From Planctomyces sp. SH-PL62 (GTDB taxonomy: Bacteria > Planctomycetota > Planctomycetia > Planctomycetales > Planctomycetaceae), in contig CAMDEA010000015.1 in the NCBI GenBank assembly GCA_945893045.1, positions 1-64,000 of the forward strand: 64,000 nucleotides of DNA, written 5' to 3'. A program made the translations under genes and the position numbers. This document shows, piece after piece, positions 35,972 through 48,801 of this stretch; the stretch's first letter is position 1; every line of letters begins with the position of its first letter. A model generated the notes under the pieces. The model was given only the letters and a program-made list of their open reading frames with translations. It was not told the origin of the DNA and ran no database searches.

Positions 35972-38011
35972 ATGAGCAAAAAACAACACGAAGTTCCGGC
36001 CGATGACTGGGCCGGGCTGGCCCAAAACCTGTTTGGTATCGATCTGGATCAGTCTGGCGGTGATGACGACCTGCTCGATAAAGACATGTTCAAAGTCGAG
36101 ATACCTGCGCCAGCGGAACCAGCGGCTCCGAAGGTTTCCGACGAGTTGATTACCTTCTCAGAGGCCGAGCCTCCGAATACTGCGGAAGCCCCGGCACCTA
36201 CGCCGGTCGTTGCTCCGAAAGTTACTGTCACAAAGCCAAAGCCGACGCCGCCCAGCAAAACGGTTGTCGCGAAAACGCTTGCCCAGGACGACCCTTTTGG
36301 AGCTGGCATCCTCGAAGCAGAGGAAATCGCGGCTGCAACTTCCCAGACAGATAGTTTTGACGAAGGACTCACGCTGCCGGAGGACTTCGATGACGAAGGT
36401 CTGACGCTGGCGTCCGATTTCGATGATGGATTGACGTTGCCTCTCGACCAGGAAGAGGACGGCCTGACTTTGGCTGCGGACGACGTCGATGATCTGACAT
36501 TCTCTTCTGAGAACGATTCGCCGAATGAAGTCGCATTTGACGGCGAAGACGACTCCGAAAACGCGCCGGCTGAAGGGAGCGATTCCAAGCCGGGGGCTCG
36601 CTCTGAAAGCCCTCGCAAACGAAATCCGCGCCGCACTCGCGAAGATGCTTACTGGGACATGCTCGAAAATTGGGAGTGGGAAGAGATCCCGGATAGCGAT
36701 TCGCCGCGAAGTGGCGGAGACCGATCACCCGTCCGTGGCGGCAGTCGAGATCGTGGCGGACGCAGCGGTGGAGACCGTGGTGGCCGCGGCGGACGCAGCG
36801 GCGGCGGGGATCGCGGTGGACGGGACGAACGGCCGCGCTCAGCGGGACCGGCACGTTCGGAAGAGCGTCCGCGTCGCGACGAATCTCGTCCTGCCGACGC
36901 AGCACCCACGACTCATCGAAGTGAATCCGGTGATCCAGCCGCTCGGCCACGACGTGACGACCGCCCGCGCGATGATCGTGGCCCGCGAACTGAACGCCGA
37001 CCAGATCGTGACTCGCGCCGTGACGAACCACGGCCAGCCGTTGCGAGTCAATTGGCGGCTCCAACAAACGTTTCCGATGATTTCGGTTCCGGCATCTTTG
37101 AAGAACAATCGTCGTCGGCACGGACACCCTCTGTTCCGAAACCGCCAGCTCCGGCCGCTCGTCCGCCACGCGAGGAGGCGGTCGCACAAAGCTCGCACGC
37201 CGCTGATGCGGTGTTGCGGGATTCGAATCGTGTGACCGGGCAATCCGTCGGCGACGAACTGGTCTGGCCCGATGAAAATGACAATTCCGATGTGCGGCCG
37301 GCAGCGATGGAAAGTGTGGTTGAGACCTCCGGCCTTCCGGCGGCTGACGTCGCAGGCGAGTCCGATCGAATGGTCTCCGCCTCCGACGTCGAACCACTCG
37401 ATGAATCCGAGCAGCGGTCACGGCGTCCTCGCCGCCGACGTCGCCGTGGTAGTGGCCCCATGTCCGATAGGACTGCACCGCCGGATGGCAACGAAGGCAC
37501 AACGTTCGATCTGAGCGAAGCCCTGTCGAGTGAAAGCGAGACTCCCGAGTTCATTCCGTCGGCCAGTGCGGATGATTCGGCCGTGAGCGCTGAGTCACCA
37601 GGAGATGCGACTGAAGACGCGACCGGCGAAGGTCCGTCGTCCCAACGTCGCGGTAGTCGTCGCCGTCGCCGCCGTCGTCCCGGTGAAAACGCGCCAGGTG
37701 ATGCGGCTCCCAACACGAATTCCGAGGTCCATGCGGAGAGTGAGATCACGGGGCCGGCCGAGATCTATGAAGACGACGAACCCCTCTTGAAGCCCATCGC
37801 CTATTCCAACGTTCCGTCCTGGGAAGAGGCACTCCGGTACTTGCTGGAACCACATCTGGTGGGCCGCAATCTGGGGCCCGACGACGAGGACGACGGCTTG
37901 GCCAGCGACCCACGCGGTTCGGGCGGCGCGGAACCGATATCAGCACCACCACCACCTCCACAGCGCCGTCGCCGAGGTGGCGGGAGCGGCGGTCGCGGAC
38001 GACGACCGTAA
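35972..38011 (+). CDS. Low-complexity acidic/RGG-rich protein with conserved C-terminal motif
   Basis: 679 residues, mostly disordered. It begins MSKKQHEVPADDWAGLAQNL. An acidic block with repeated EGLTL units spans about 130-175 (DEGLTLPEDFDDEGLTLASD). An Arg-Gly block spans about 247-290 (GGDRGGRGGRSGGGDRGGRD) and further Arg-rich clusters follow (RRPRRRRRRG). Near the end SNVPSWEEALRYLLEPHL precedes a GRGRRP tail. The tail motif resembles one I recall from other planctomycete RG-rich proteins. RGG and Arg-rich tracts commonly bind RNA, so an RNA-associated scaffold, perhaps RNase-E-like, is an inference. ATG 35972 fits the conserved start; the ORF is open further upstream. Confidence 0.7.
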   Translation: MSKKQHEVPADDWAGLAQNLFGIDLDQSGGDDDLLDKDMFKVEIPAPAEPAAPKVSDELITFSEAEPPNTAEAPAPTPVVAPKVTVTKPKPTPPSKTVVAKTLAQDDPFGAGILEAEEIAAATSQTDSFDEGLTLPEDFDDEGLTLASDFDDGLTLPLDQEEDGLTLAADDVDDLTFSSENDSPNEVAFDGEDDSENAPAEGSDSKPGARSESPRKRNPRRTREDAYWDMLENWEWEEIPDSDSPRSGGDRSPVRGGSRDRGGRSGGDRGGRGGRSGGGDRGGRDERPRSAGPARSEERPRRDESRPADAAPTTHRSESGDPAARPRRDDRPRDDRGPRTERRPDRDSRRDEPRPAVASQLAAPTNVSDDFGSGIFEEQSSSARTPSVPKPPAPAARPPREEAVAQSSHAADAVLRDSNRVTGQSVGDELVWPDENDNSDVRPAAMESVVETSGLPAADVAGESDRMVSASDVEPLDESEQRSRRPRRRRRRGSGPMSDRTAPPDGNEGTTFDLSEALSSESETPEFIPSASADDSAVSAESPGDATEDATGEGPSSQRRGSRRRRRRRPGENAPGDAAPNTNSEVHAESEITGPAEIYEDDEPLLKPIAYSNVPSWEEALRYLLEPHLVGRNLGPDDEDDGLASDPRGSGGAEPISAPPPPPQRRRRGGGSGGRGRRP

Positions 38012-38061
38012 CGTTGGGATCGCAAGGTCAATGGCACTCACTTTGATGAGTGCGGTGATGA

Positions 38062-38117
38062 GCCGGAACGCGCTAGCGGCGGATTTGTCGTTAGTTCTCG
38101 TGTCCGAACCGGACGCT
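38062..38117. repeat. Inverted repeat, GCCGGAACGCGCTAG family
   Basis: GCCGGAACGCGCTAGCG at the left and GAACCGGACGCT at the right match parts of the repeats at 9932-10210 and 46419-46627. It lies between two convergent genes, as at the other two sites. Confidence 0.75.
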
Positions 38118-38127
38118 TAACGAAATC

Positions 38128-38202
38128 AGCCCGACTCGCCGACGAGAAATTCGGAGTTGTGGTGCTCTCCGATTCCCTCGCTGACACGTCGGGCTGTTTT
38201 TG
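38128..38202 (+). terminator. Possible terminator, long loop
   Basis: AGCCCGAC (38128) pairs with GTCGGGCT (38188-38195), followed by GTTTTT. The loop is about 50 bases, so this is weak. Placed after the RGG-rich gene. Confidence 0.35.
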
Positions 38203-38210
38203 TCGCCGCA

Positions 38211-39575
38211 CTATTCGTTGCGAAGTGACATGGTCAGATCGCCGAGCTTTTGACGGATCTCGTTGAGCGACGTCACGCCGAAGTTTCGCACCGTCAGCAG
38301 TTCGTCGGCTGATTTCGAGACCAACTCGCCGAGGGTGGTGATCCCCAAGCGCGAAAGGCACTTTCGCGAACGCACGGTGAGGTTGAGGTCCGCGACGGTC
38401 ATCTCCATCTTCGCCCGGACTTCGGGGGCGAGATCTTCGCGGACAAAAGTCACGGCGGCGGGTTTCGCGTTCGCCAGCGATTGGCCAACGGTCAGCCCCT
38501 TCGAGCCCATCATGTCGCGAACTTCTTTCAGCGAAGTCTCGCCGAAGTTTTTGTTGGAGAGCAATTCGGCTTCGGTCACGCGGGTTAGATCGCCGAGCGT
38601 ATGAATGCCGGCGCGGTCCAGGCAGTTGCGACTGCGGGCGGACAACTCGAAGTCCGAGATGGGCACTGTCAGAACCGCTTCCAGTTCGCGATTACGGCGT
38701 GCCGTATCTTCGTCAAAGAACATGTCGCCGGCAGCTTCGGTGTCTTTGAGATACAGTCGCGCACGTTCGTTGGTCGGATCAAATTCCAACGCGCGGCGGA
38801 AGCAGAACGCGGCGGCGGGATACATCTCCTGGTCCTCGTACATCAGGCCCAGGTTGATGAGCGAACCCAAAAAGAACGGCGGGCGAGACAGCGATCGCTC
38901 GAACAATTTGATCGCGTCGTCATCGTTGCCGAGCTGGTTGTTCAAATTGGCGAGCCGAAACAACGCACCCGTGTGGTGCGGGTCCATGTCCACGGCCCGC
39001 TCGAAGTATTCGATTGCTCCGAACGTATCGCTGCGTTCCGCGAGAATGCAGCCCATTTGGAACGAGTATTCGGCGCGAGTCGCTCCCTGCCGCGCGGTGC
39101 TGCGGATGAGCTGTTCGGCATCTTCCAGCCGGCCAGATTGCCGGATTGCTCCCGCGCGAAGCAGCGTGCATTCGACGCCATCCCAACCGTATTCGCCGGC
39201 CTTTTGGAAGTTTTCCGCCGCGTCGTCGAACCGGCCCAGCGAGACCAACGACTGCGCGAAGTAGAACGATGCGGTTGCATCGCCATGCACTTTGGAAAGG
39301 TATTCGACTGCTTGCGCATGCCGGGCCATCAAATAGCTGGCGATTCCCAGCGCCAAATGGTTTCGCTTCGAAGCGTCCCCATCCAGCACCTGGTTCAAAA
39401 GTTCGGCGAGCACTTGGCGGACGTCGCCCACTTGCGTGCCAGCCACAGCCGAGCGGAGCTGTTTAACTTGTTCCGGTCCGAATGGGTTGGATTCGATCAA
39501 GACTTGGCGGACTTCAATCAAAGGCCGAGGAGCCAGGACGTCGGCTCCGCGCTTCGGGATCGGCGATGTAGACAT
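38211..39575 (-). CDS. TPR protein with two RNA-polymerase-alpha-CTD-like domains
   Basis: 454 residues. Residues about 60-290 hold TPR units (TGALFRLANLNNQLGNDDDA, AAFCFRRALEFDPTNERARL). Two copies of the helix-hairpin-helix domain of the RNA polymerase alpha C-terminus follow: about 310-370 (SDFELSARSRNCLDRAGIHT, FGETSLKEVRDMM) and about 395-450 (LNLTVRSRKCLSRLGITTLG, FGVTSLNEIRQKLGDL). In RpoA this domain contacts DNA and regulators. Two copies on a TPR scaffold suggest a DNA- or polymerase-associated factor. No signal peptide. I recall related planctomycete proteins, role unknown. It lies 97 bp upstream of rpsR on the same strand side. Confidence 0.88.
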   Translation of the reverse strand: MSTSPIPKRGADVLAPRPLIEVRQVLIESNPFGPEQVKQLRSAVAGTQVGDVRQVLAELLNQVLDGDASKRNHLALGIASYLMARHAQAVEYLSKVHGDATASFYFAQSLVSLGRFDDAAENFQKAGEYGWDGVECTLLRAGAIRQSGRLEDAEQLIRSTARQGATRAEYSFQMGCILAERSDTFGAIEYFERAVDMDPHHTGALFRLANLNNQLGNDDDAIKLFERSLSRPPFFLGSLINLGLMYEDQEMYPAAAFCFRRALEFDPTNERARLYLKDTEAAGDMFFDEDTARRNRELEAVLTVPISDFELSARSRNCLDRAGIHTLGDLTRVTEAELLSNKNFGETSLKEVRDMMGSKGLTVGQSLANAKPAAVTFVREDLAPEVRAKMEMTVADLNLTVRSRKCLSRLGITTLGELVSKSADELLTVRNFGVTSLNEIRQKLGDLTMSLRNE

Positions 39576-39672
39576 GAGTGCTCACCAATAAAGAACGCGG
39601 GCGAGGTGACAAGCAATCCTCTCCCGCAGAGATTTGGACAATCCAATTTCGCGAACGGCCAGACCGCTGCGG

Positions 39673-39957
39673 TTATTCTTCCGGAACGTATGACAGCAAC
39701 GCCATGAAGCGAGCACGCAGCACGGCCTCCTTGACGGCTCGTTGATACTTCGCACAGCTTCCGGTGCGGCGACGTCCGATGATCGTGGACGTCCGACTGA
39801 CCATCAGACGCAACGTCTTCAGGTCTTTGTAGTCGACGTAAACCGGTCGCGGCGGGCTATCGCATCCGTCCGGGCAGAACCGGCAAACAAGTTTCTTCTT
39901 GAGTCGCGCCTTCTTTTTGCGGCGCTTCTTAATATCCGTTGTTGTCATCCTCGTCAT
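39673..39957 (-). CDS. rpsR: 30S ribosomal protein S18
   Basis: 94 residues. S18 core: CRFCPDG near the N-terminus, then [35 protein letters not shown] and a [11 protein letters not shown] end. It binds 16S rRNA with S6 on the platform of the small subunit. A strongly basic N-terminus ([13 protein letters not shown]) is present. ATG 39957 has GAGG about 8 bases upstream; GTG 39966 and ATG 39948 are alternatives. It lacks the usual rpsF, ssb and rplI neighbours. Confidence 0.95.
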   Translation of the reverse strand: MTRMTTTDIKKRRKKKARLKKKLVCRFCPDGCDSPPRPVYVDYKDLKTLRLMVSRTSTIIGRRRTGSCAKYQRAVKEAVLRARFMALLSYVPEE

Positions 39958-40069
39958 CAAACGCACCTCTACGGACCAAGTTCTCGCGACAGTGTCCAGG
40001 AAAGAAGGGCGGGAGTATGATGCCGCCCCAAGCGAGTTTCAACCCATCCAACTTGCCAAGGAAGCAACC

Positions 40070-41650
<1,581 letters not shown>

Positions 41651-41719
41651 TCAGAACCCCGTCGACGTTCTTCGTCGAGAGGGTCGCGTTCGAACTCTGC
41701 GTGGTTCACGGGCAAAGGC

Positions 41720-41748
41720 CTCGGTCTTATTAGGCGATAAAGACCGAG
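41720..41748. terminator. Stem-loop between zwf and a convergent small gene
   Basis: CTCGGTCTT (41720-41728) pairs with AAGACCGAG (41740-41748) around an 11-base loop, 70 bp after the zwf stop. No T-run on either side, so it may terminate weakly or need Rho. Confidence 0.45.
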
Positions 41749-41795
41749 CCCTCTGTCTCATGGGCTTTCATCCAACTTACGACGTTGATTCGTCT

Positions 41796-42041
41796 TCATG
41801 CCGCATGTGACGTAGGCCGCAGGTCCGCTTCTTCCCGTTCGCACAACTGTTGGCTGCGAGCGGCCAGATCTTCCCACGACAATCCGGACCGATGGCAGAT
41901 GTGCATCAGGTCCGCCGTGATCGCGACCAATGCTTCGTCCACGGGAGCTCCCGCCAATCCCTCGGCGATCCAGGTGTAATGCTTCGAGCGCAACACTTGT
42001 TCGATGTGACGAAACCAATCCGCGCGAGAGATGTCTTTCAT
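41796..42041 (-). CDS. Small hypothetical protein
   Basis: 81 residues, beginning MKDISRADWFRHIEQVLRSK and rich in helix formers. LVAITADLMHICHRSGLSWE is the most conserved-looking part. AAGGA lies 9 bases before ATG 42041, and codon use resembles that of neighbours. I do not recognise the family. No membrane segment or signal. It converges on zwf. Confidence 0.6.
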   Translation of the reverse strand: MKDISRADWFRHIEQVLRSKHYTWIAEGLAGAPVDEALVAITADLMHICHRSGLSWEDLAARSQQLCEREEADLRPTSHAA

Positions 42042-42277
42042 AGCTGGATTCCTTCTTCCGAGATGAGGCGAACGCCTGAGTAACCGGCCGCGAACGGGCC
42101 GAGTGATTTGTGGCCGTGACGTTACCCTCGCGATTTCGATTTGTCACGCCCTTTTTCGCCGCTATCTTCCGCCTTGCGGAGCCGCCGCGGCAAATCGTCG
42201 CCAGCATACTCCGTGTGCCGATGACCTCGGCCGACGGTACACGGAGAGTGCCGGCTACTATCGAGGGAACCACCAGC

Positions 42278-44287
<2,010 letters not shown>

Positions 44288-44633
44288 GCGTCTGCTCGCG
44301 GTCTGGCAGCACCAGCGTGATGCCGCGAAACAACGTCGCCGTGTCTTTCGCACGATCGTCGATTTCCATTCATTGCCGAGCATCGCTGTGATCGTTGTTC
44401 GCGCGAGCTCTTGTCGGCATCGAGGACACCATTGCCGATTTCAGCGCTGAAACCGCCGTTCTTCCCAGATAGGAATGGCCGTTTCGAGTGTGCGATGGCG
44501 CGGCGGTTGCGTTCCGAGAATCAGAGTCGGAATGCGACGGTGCCTGACCGCCAACCTCCAAGGCCCCATGATCAACGAGGCGCAGTCATTGGTCATTGAT
44601 TGGACCTTGGGTTTTGGAAATGGGGATTTGCCA
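44288..44633. other. 346-bp intergenic region before manA
   Basis: No supported gene. Near the right end AGTCATTGG (44584-44592) pairs with CCAATGACT (44631-44639), and TCATTGGTCATTGATTGG is a short imperfect tandem. The pairing region covers the manA start codon. Confidence 0.5.
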
Positions 44634-45653
44634 ATGACTCCGCTTCGCTTTCGTCCGCTGCTCAAACGCATTCGCTGGGGAGGCACACGGCTGGGAAGCG
44701 TGTTGGGCAAGCCGATCGGCTCCGAATCCGACTACGCCGAGAGTTGGGAGCTGTGCGATCACGGTTCCGATCAGAGCGTGGTTGATGGCGGATTGTGGAA
44801 TGGGCTGACGTTGCGGCAATTGATGGGGCAGCACGTTCGCGAGCTGTGCGGGACCGAGCGACGTCTGCGGCAGTTTCCGTTGCTCGTGAAGTTTCTGGAT
44901 GCCAGCGATCGGCTTTCGGTCCAGGTGCATCCGAATGACGTGCAGGCACGGTTTTTCAATCCGCATGAGAACGGCAAGACCGAAGCGTGGGTGATTCTCG
45001 ACGCGCGGCCCGACAGCCGTCTCTATGCCGGATTGAAGCGCGGAGTCGATGCGTTTCGTCTGCAACAACACTTGTCGGCCGGCACGGTCGAGGAATGTTT
45101 GCACTCGTATCCCGTGCGTGCGGGAGACTGCATCTTCATTCCAGCGGGGACCGTCCACGCGATCGGCGAAGGCATCCTGCTGGCCGAGGTGCAGCAATCG
45201 AGCGACCTGACATTTCGCCTGCACGATTGGGACCGACTCGGCGCGGATGGACAGCCGCGTCCGTTGCACATCGAGGAATCGCTGGCCTGCATCGACTTCG
45301 ACCGCGGCCCGGTCGATCCCGTTGTTCCGCGTCGCCTGAATCTCGTCAGCGAAGAGTTAGTCGCCAGCGAGTTCTTCACGCTGCACCGTCACACGCTGCG
45401 AGATTCGTGGCACGCCGCAAGTGATGGCCGCTTTCATGCGCTGCTGGTGCTCGGCGGCTGCGGAAATCTGACCTGCGACGACACCGAACACTCATTGCAA
45501 ACTGGATCGACCCTGTTGCTACCGGCGACCTGTCCGCCAGTGATCGTCGAACCTCGCGGCGAACTGATTCTGCTCGAAGTGTTCCTCCACCCGGCCGGGG
45601 TCAGGCAGCCTCGCTTGAAACGCGAATTGACCTGTTTTTCGCGATGGTCCTAA
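44634..45653 (+). CDS. manA: Mannose-6-phosphate isomerase, type I
   Basis: 339 residues interconverting mannose 6-phosphate and fructose 6-phosphate. Metal-site and family motifs are SVQVHPND, KTEAWVILDA and PAGTVHAIGEGILLAEVQQS followed by SDLTFRLHDWDR. The start MTPLRFRPLLKRIRWGG matches the family. A longer ORF upstream is not supported. It would supply mannose for GDP-mannose and polysaccharide synthesis, fitting the adjacent asnB and deacetylase-like genes. The ATG lies in one arm of a short inverted repeat, so translation could be affected by structure. Confidence 0.92.
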   Translation: MTPLRFRPLLKRIRWGGTRLGSVLGKPIGSESDYAESWELCDHGSDQSVVDGGLWNGLTLRQLMGQHVRELCGTERRLRQFPLLVKFLDASDRLSVQVHPNDVQARFFNPHENGKTEAWVILDARPDSRLYAGLKRGVDAFRLQQHLSAGTVEECLHSYPVRAGDCIFIPAGTVHAIGEGILLAEVQQSSDLTFRLHDWDRLGADGQPRPLHIEESLACIDFDRGPVDPVVPRRLNLVSEELVASEFFTLHRHTLRDSWHAASDGRFHALLVLGGCGNLTCDDTEHSLQTGSTLLLPATCPPVIVEPRGELILLEVFLHPAGVRQPRLKRELTCFSRWS

Positions 45654-45663
45654 CATCTCGTCC

Positions 45664-46434
45664 ATGCCGGCTCGCTATCTCATTCGTCTGGACGACATTG
45701 CTCCGCACATGGATTGGTTGCGGTTCGAGCGGTTGGCTCGCGTGTTCGATGAGTTCGGCATTCAGCCGTTGCTCGGTGTGATCCCGGACAATCAAGACCC
45801 GCAGTTGCGGCAGTTCCCTGAGTTCACTGGCGACTTCTGGGAGAAGGTTCGATCGCTGCAAGCGCGCGGTTGGGAGATTGCTCAGCATGGCTTTCAGCAT
45901 CTCTACGTCACGCGCGACTGCGGCTTAATGGGGATCAACCACCTGAGCGAATTTGCCGGACTGCCGTTTGAGGAACAGCTCCACAAATTGGCGCGCGGAC
46001 AACGTCTCCTGCGCGAGCACGGATTGCGGTTCGAGACGTTTATGGCTCCGTCGCATTCGTTCGATCGGCTGACGTTGCGAGCGCTCCGCGAACTTGGCTT
46101 CACGACCGTCACGGATGGTTTCGCTCCGTGGCCGTCGATTGAGCATGGTTTGATTTTCTTGCCGCAATGGTTGGCGGTTCCGCGTGTGTTGCCGCTTGGC
46201 GTGCAGACCTTCTGTCTGCACATCAACGTGATGACCGAAGGTCAAATCCGCCGCGTCGAACAATTCGTCGCCGAGCATCACCACGAGTTCCTGACGTTCG
46301 CCGATGCCCGATCGCTGGCGACCCCGCGCACGCTCAACCGAGTCGCCGGCCGAGTCGTCGGTTCGACGCTCCGCAGTCTGAAGATTCTGCGCCGCGGTCT
46401 GCGGACTCAAGTTTCATCGGCAGGAACGCGCTAG
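45664..46434 (+). CDS. DUF2334-type polysaccharide deacetylase-like protein
   Basis: 256 residues of the NodB/DUF2334 carbohydrate-esterase-like fold: YLIRLDDIAPHMDW at the start (metal-ligand aspartates), VIPDNQDPQL, WEIAQHGFQHLY (His ligands) and FMAPSHSFDRLTL. It may deacetylate a surface polysaccharide. It lies 10 bp after manA, so the two are probably co-transcribed. The final residues SSAGTR and the TAG stop are encoded by a GCCGGAACGCGCTAG-type repeat, exactly as in the unrelated TPR gene ending at 9950. Confidence 0.85.
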   Translation: MPARYLIRLDDIAPHMDWLRFERLARVFDEFGIQPLLGVIPDNQDPQLRQFPEFTGDFWEKVRSLQARGWEIAQHGFQHLYVTRDCGLMGINHLSEFAGLPFEEQLHKLARGQRLLREHGLRFETFMAPSHSFDRLTLRALRELGFTTVTDGFAPWPSIEHGLIFLPQWLAVPRVLPLGVQTFCLHINVMTEGQIRRVEQFVAEHHHEFLTFADARSLATPRTLNRVAGRVVGSTLRSLKILRRGLRTQVSSAGTR

Positions 46435-46627
46435 CTCAGTTTGTTCATGGCCGCGATGTAACCCGAAGCGTCAGCGAGGGAGTCATCACACACTCCCTCG
46501 CTGACGCTTCGGGTTACATCGCAGCGCGCTGCTCTCCCCAATGAGTAGGCCATGAATAATCTCGGCTAGCATCCGGTTCCCGTGTCAAACTGGACGCTAA
46601 AACGGAAACGCTCTAGCGCGTGCCGGC
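46419..46627. repeat. Nested inverted-repeat cluster between convergent genes
   Basis: The outer element has GGCAGGAACGCGCTAG at 46419-46434 and CTAGCGCGTGCCGGC-type sequence ending at 46627, with TTCATGGCC / GGCCATGAA inside it. Within its spacer sits a second, near-perfect inverted repeat at 46454-46523 (GCGATGTAACCCGAAGCGTC and onward). It covers the whole gap between the two facing stop codons. Confidence 0.85.
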
Positions 46628-47631
46628 TAATCAAGGTCAGTGGCCAGTCGTCGTTTGGCCGTTCGCTCATGCACGCAGCCGGACGCGATGTAGGCGATCC
46701 AGAACAGGGCGCTCGCCGCCGCGAAGCTGAGTCGCGCCCAGGTCGGTAGATGGCTCTGTCGCAAATAGCTTTCGATGAGAGCTGCGAAGATCAGCATCAC
46801 ACCGGCACCACCCGCCGTGCGGCCGACTTCCGGAGCCGTCCGTTTCAACGCTTCGCCGCGCGTATGTTCGCCGGGACTGATGACGGCCCAGCCAAGTTGC
46901 AAGCCGATTCCGCCACACAGCAGGATCGCGCCGAGTTCCGTCACTCCATGCGGCAGAATCCAGGCCCACATCTCGGAGTCGATCCCCGCTTGATGATGCA
47001 CTGCCACAAACGCGCCCATGATCATGCCGTTGTAGAGAATCAATAACGCGGTCGGCACCGCCGCCAGGACGCCCAGCGCCATCGAGAGCAAGCCGACTTT
47101 GAAGTTGTGGCTGAACAGGAACGACGCGAACAAGAACTTGCCGCCATCGCCTGTATCGCGTCCAGAACGGAGAATCTCCAGCAGTTGTTCTTTCGGAGTC
47201 CCCGGCACTCGCGGATCGCCCGGCGGCATCAGCGCGTACAACGCCAGCGGATCGTGCGCCCCCGCGAAGTATGCCAGCAGCGCCCCTGCGAGCATCAATC
47301 CCAAAGAGACCGTGTGAAACCGCCACTGCCGAGCGATCGAACGGGCAAAACCTTCCGACAAGAACCGCCACAGCCCGCGTAGTGCCGGTTCGCGCGGCGG
47401 CAAGTAAATCAAACTGTGAGCCGCCGCCGTCAGGCTGTTCAAGTACCCCACCAACTGGGCATCGGTCGTGCGAGTCTGCACCTGCGACAGATGCACGGTC
47501 GCTCGGCGATATAGCACATCCAACCGATGCTTTTCGTCTGGCGACAATCTCTTGGCCGACCGCCGGCCGCGCTGCAACAGCGTTGCCAACTCGTCCCACT
47601 CCTGCTTGTGACGTGAAATGAAATCTCCCAT
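46627..47631 (-). CDS. SpoIIM-like (DUF95) membrane protein
   Basis: 334 residues of the stage II sporulation protein M family as found widely in non-sporulating bacteria. A cytosolic helical N-terminus (HKQEWDELATLLQRG) precedes several membrane segments (FHTVSLGLMLAGALLAYFAG, NFKVGLLSMALGVLAAVPTA, LILYNGMIMGAFVAVHHQAG, ILPHGVTELGAILLCGGIGL), including the conserved NG.M.GAF and PHG.TEL motifs. It is divergent from an RDD-family gene, a common pairing with SpoIIM in planctomycetes and actinobacteria. Function is unknown, possibly membrane remodelling. The stop TAG abuts the nested repeat. Confidence 0.9.
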   Translation of the reverse strand: MGDFISRHKQEWDELATLLQRGRRSAKRLSPDEKHRLDVLYRRATVHLSQVQTRTTDAQLVGYLNSLTAAAHSLIYLPPREPALRGLWRFLSEGFARSIARQWRFHTVSLGLMLAGALLAYFAGAHDPLALYALMPPGDPRVPGTPKEQLLEILRSGRDTGDGGKFLFASFLFSHNFKVGLLSMALGVLAAVPTALLILYNGMIMGAFVAVHHQAGIDSEMWAWILPHGVTELGAILLCGGIGLQLGWAVISPGEHTRGEALKRTAPEVGRTAGGAGVMLIFAALIESYLRQSHLPTWARLSFAAASALFWIAYIASGCVHERTAKRRLATDLD

Positions 47632-47729
47632 ACTCGCCGCCGTTGGTCAGGGTCGCTGTCGGATTCGTTTGCAGTGGCATTGGAATGACTGACGAGGCAC
47701 GGCAACAAGTCACACTGAGTATCGTTCGC

Positions 47730-48584
47730 ATGTCCGAGATTCAGTTCGAGACTCCGGAAAACGTGCAACTGTCGTACAAGCCAGCGGGCTTGGGGACGCG
47801 CTTCCTGGCGTGGTTCGTCGATCAACTGATCATCTTCATTTGCCTGATGCTGCTGCTGTTCTTCGTGATCATCGCGGGAGCGGCTTCCGATTCGGTGTTG
47901 AAGAGCCTCACCGATCCGCTGCGCGATGCGGGCGAGGGTTTCGACCCGCGCGACCCGGAGTCGGCTCAGCGCGTCATGCTGTACTTGATCGGCCTGTGGA
48001 TGGTGGTCTGGGGACTGGGCAGCTTCTTCTATTTCGGAATCTCAGAGCTATGCCTGCGGGGTCAAACGCTCGGCAAACGCTCCTCGAAAATTCGCGTGGT
48101 GAAAGTCGATGGCTTCGCGCTGGACGCCATCAGCATCTTGGTGCGCAATGTGTTTCGCGTGGTCGATCATCTGCCGGTCTTGTGGATCGTCCCGCTGTTG
48201 TCGGCGCGCAGCCAACGCTTCGGCGACATGATCGCGGGGACGATCGTGATCGAGGACGAACCCGCCAAGCTGGCCGGCCCACGTCACACGCTGGCGAATC
48301 GCTCGGCAGCGGATGCTCGCTTCCGCTTTGATGCCGGGCAGTTGAAGAAGCTTCGCCCACAAGACGTCCAAGCGGTCGAGCAGTTGCTGGAGCGTTGGGC
48401 CGAAATCTCCGCTGACCGCCGCGAGCAGTTCGTCACCACGATCGTTTACTCGCTCTGTCAGCGTATGGATTGCGAGCCGCCCCCTTCAGGCACCGATCTG
48501 CACAAGGTGACCGATTCGCGGCGAGTCTTCCTGGAAGACCTGCTGGCGGCGGAGTATCGTCGGCAGAACCGCCAACTCGGCTGA
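47730..48584 (+). CDS. RDD-family membrane protein
   Basis: 284 residues. The RDD domain is at about residues 15-190: Arg and Asp in TRFLAWFVDQLIIFICLML, GQTLGKRSSKIRVVKVDG, and RSQRFGDMIAGTIVIEDE. A cytoplasmic helical C-terminus follows (KLRPQDVQAVEQLLERWAE). The start is ATG 47730 (MSEIQFETPENVQL). It is divergent from the SpoIIM-like gene with a 98-bp shared promoter region. Some RDD proteins are reported as ion antiporters, but the role of this SpoIIM-linked type is not known. Confidence 0.9.
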   Translation: MSEIQFETPENVQLSYKPAGLGTRFLAWFVDQLIIFICLMLLLFFVIIAGAASDSVLKSLTDPLRDAGEGFDPRDPESAQRVMLYLIGLWMVVWGLGSFFYFGISELCLRGQTLGKRSSKIRVVKVDGFALDAISILVRNVFRVVDHLPVLWIVPLLSARSQRFGDMIAGTIVIEDEPAKLAGPRHTLANRSAADARFRFDAGQLKKLRPQDVQAVEQLLERWAEISADRREQFVTTIVYSLCQRMDCEPPPSGTDLHKVTDSRRVFLEDLLAAEYRRQNRQLG

Positions 48585-48655
48585 GTGGTTGATGATCTGA
48601 GCGGTCGCCTCTAACGTGTCGCGCGCAGCTTTGGGGACGGCACGAAATAACTTCT

Positions 48656-48730
48656 GTAGCGGAACGGCGCAAGCCGTCCGGTGTCGGCGAATCGCCGCCC
48701 GAAACCGGAGGGCTTGCGCCCTGCCGCTAC
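48656..48730. repeat. GTAG/CTAC double-hairpin element
   Basis: Left hairpin ACGGC-GCAA-GCCGT, flanked by GTAGCGG and CCGGT. The right arm read on the minus strand is AGGGC-GCAA-GCCCT with the same flanks and loop. The stem change is compensated. Confidence 0.92.
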
Positions 48731-48801
48731 TTTGAACTCCGGGAAGTTAATTTGATCCGACCCCTTTGGACCTCTTTCTCGCACGCCAAGTCACGTCCAC
48801 G

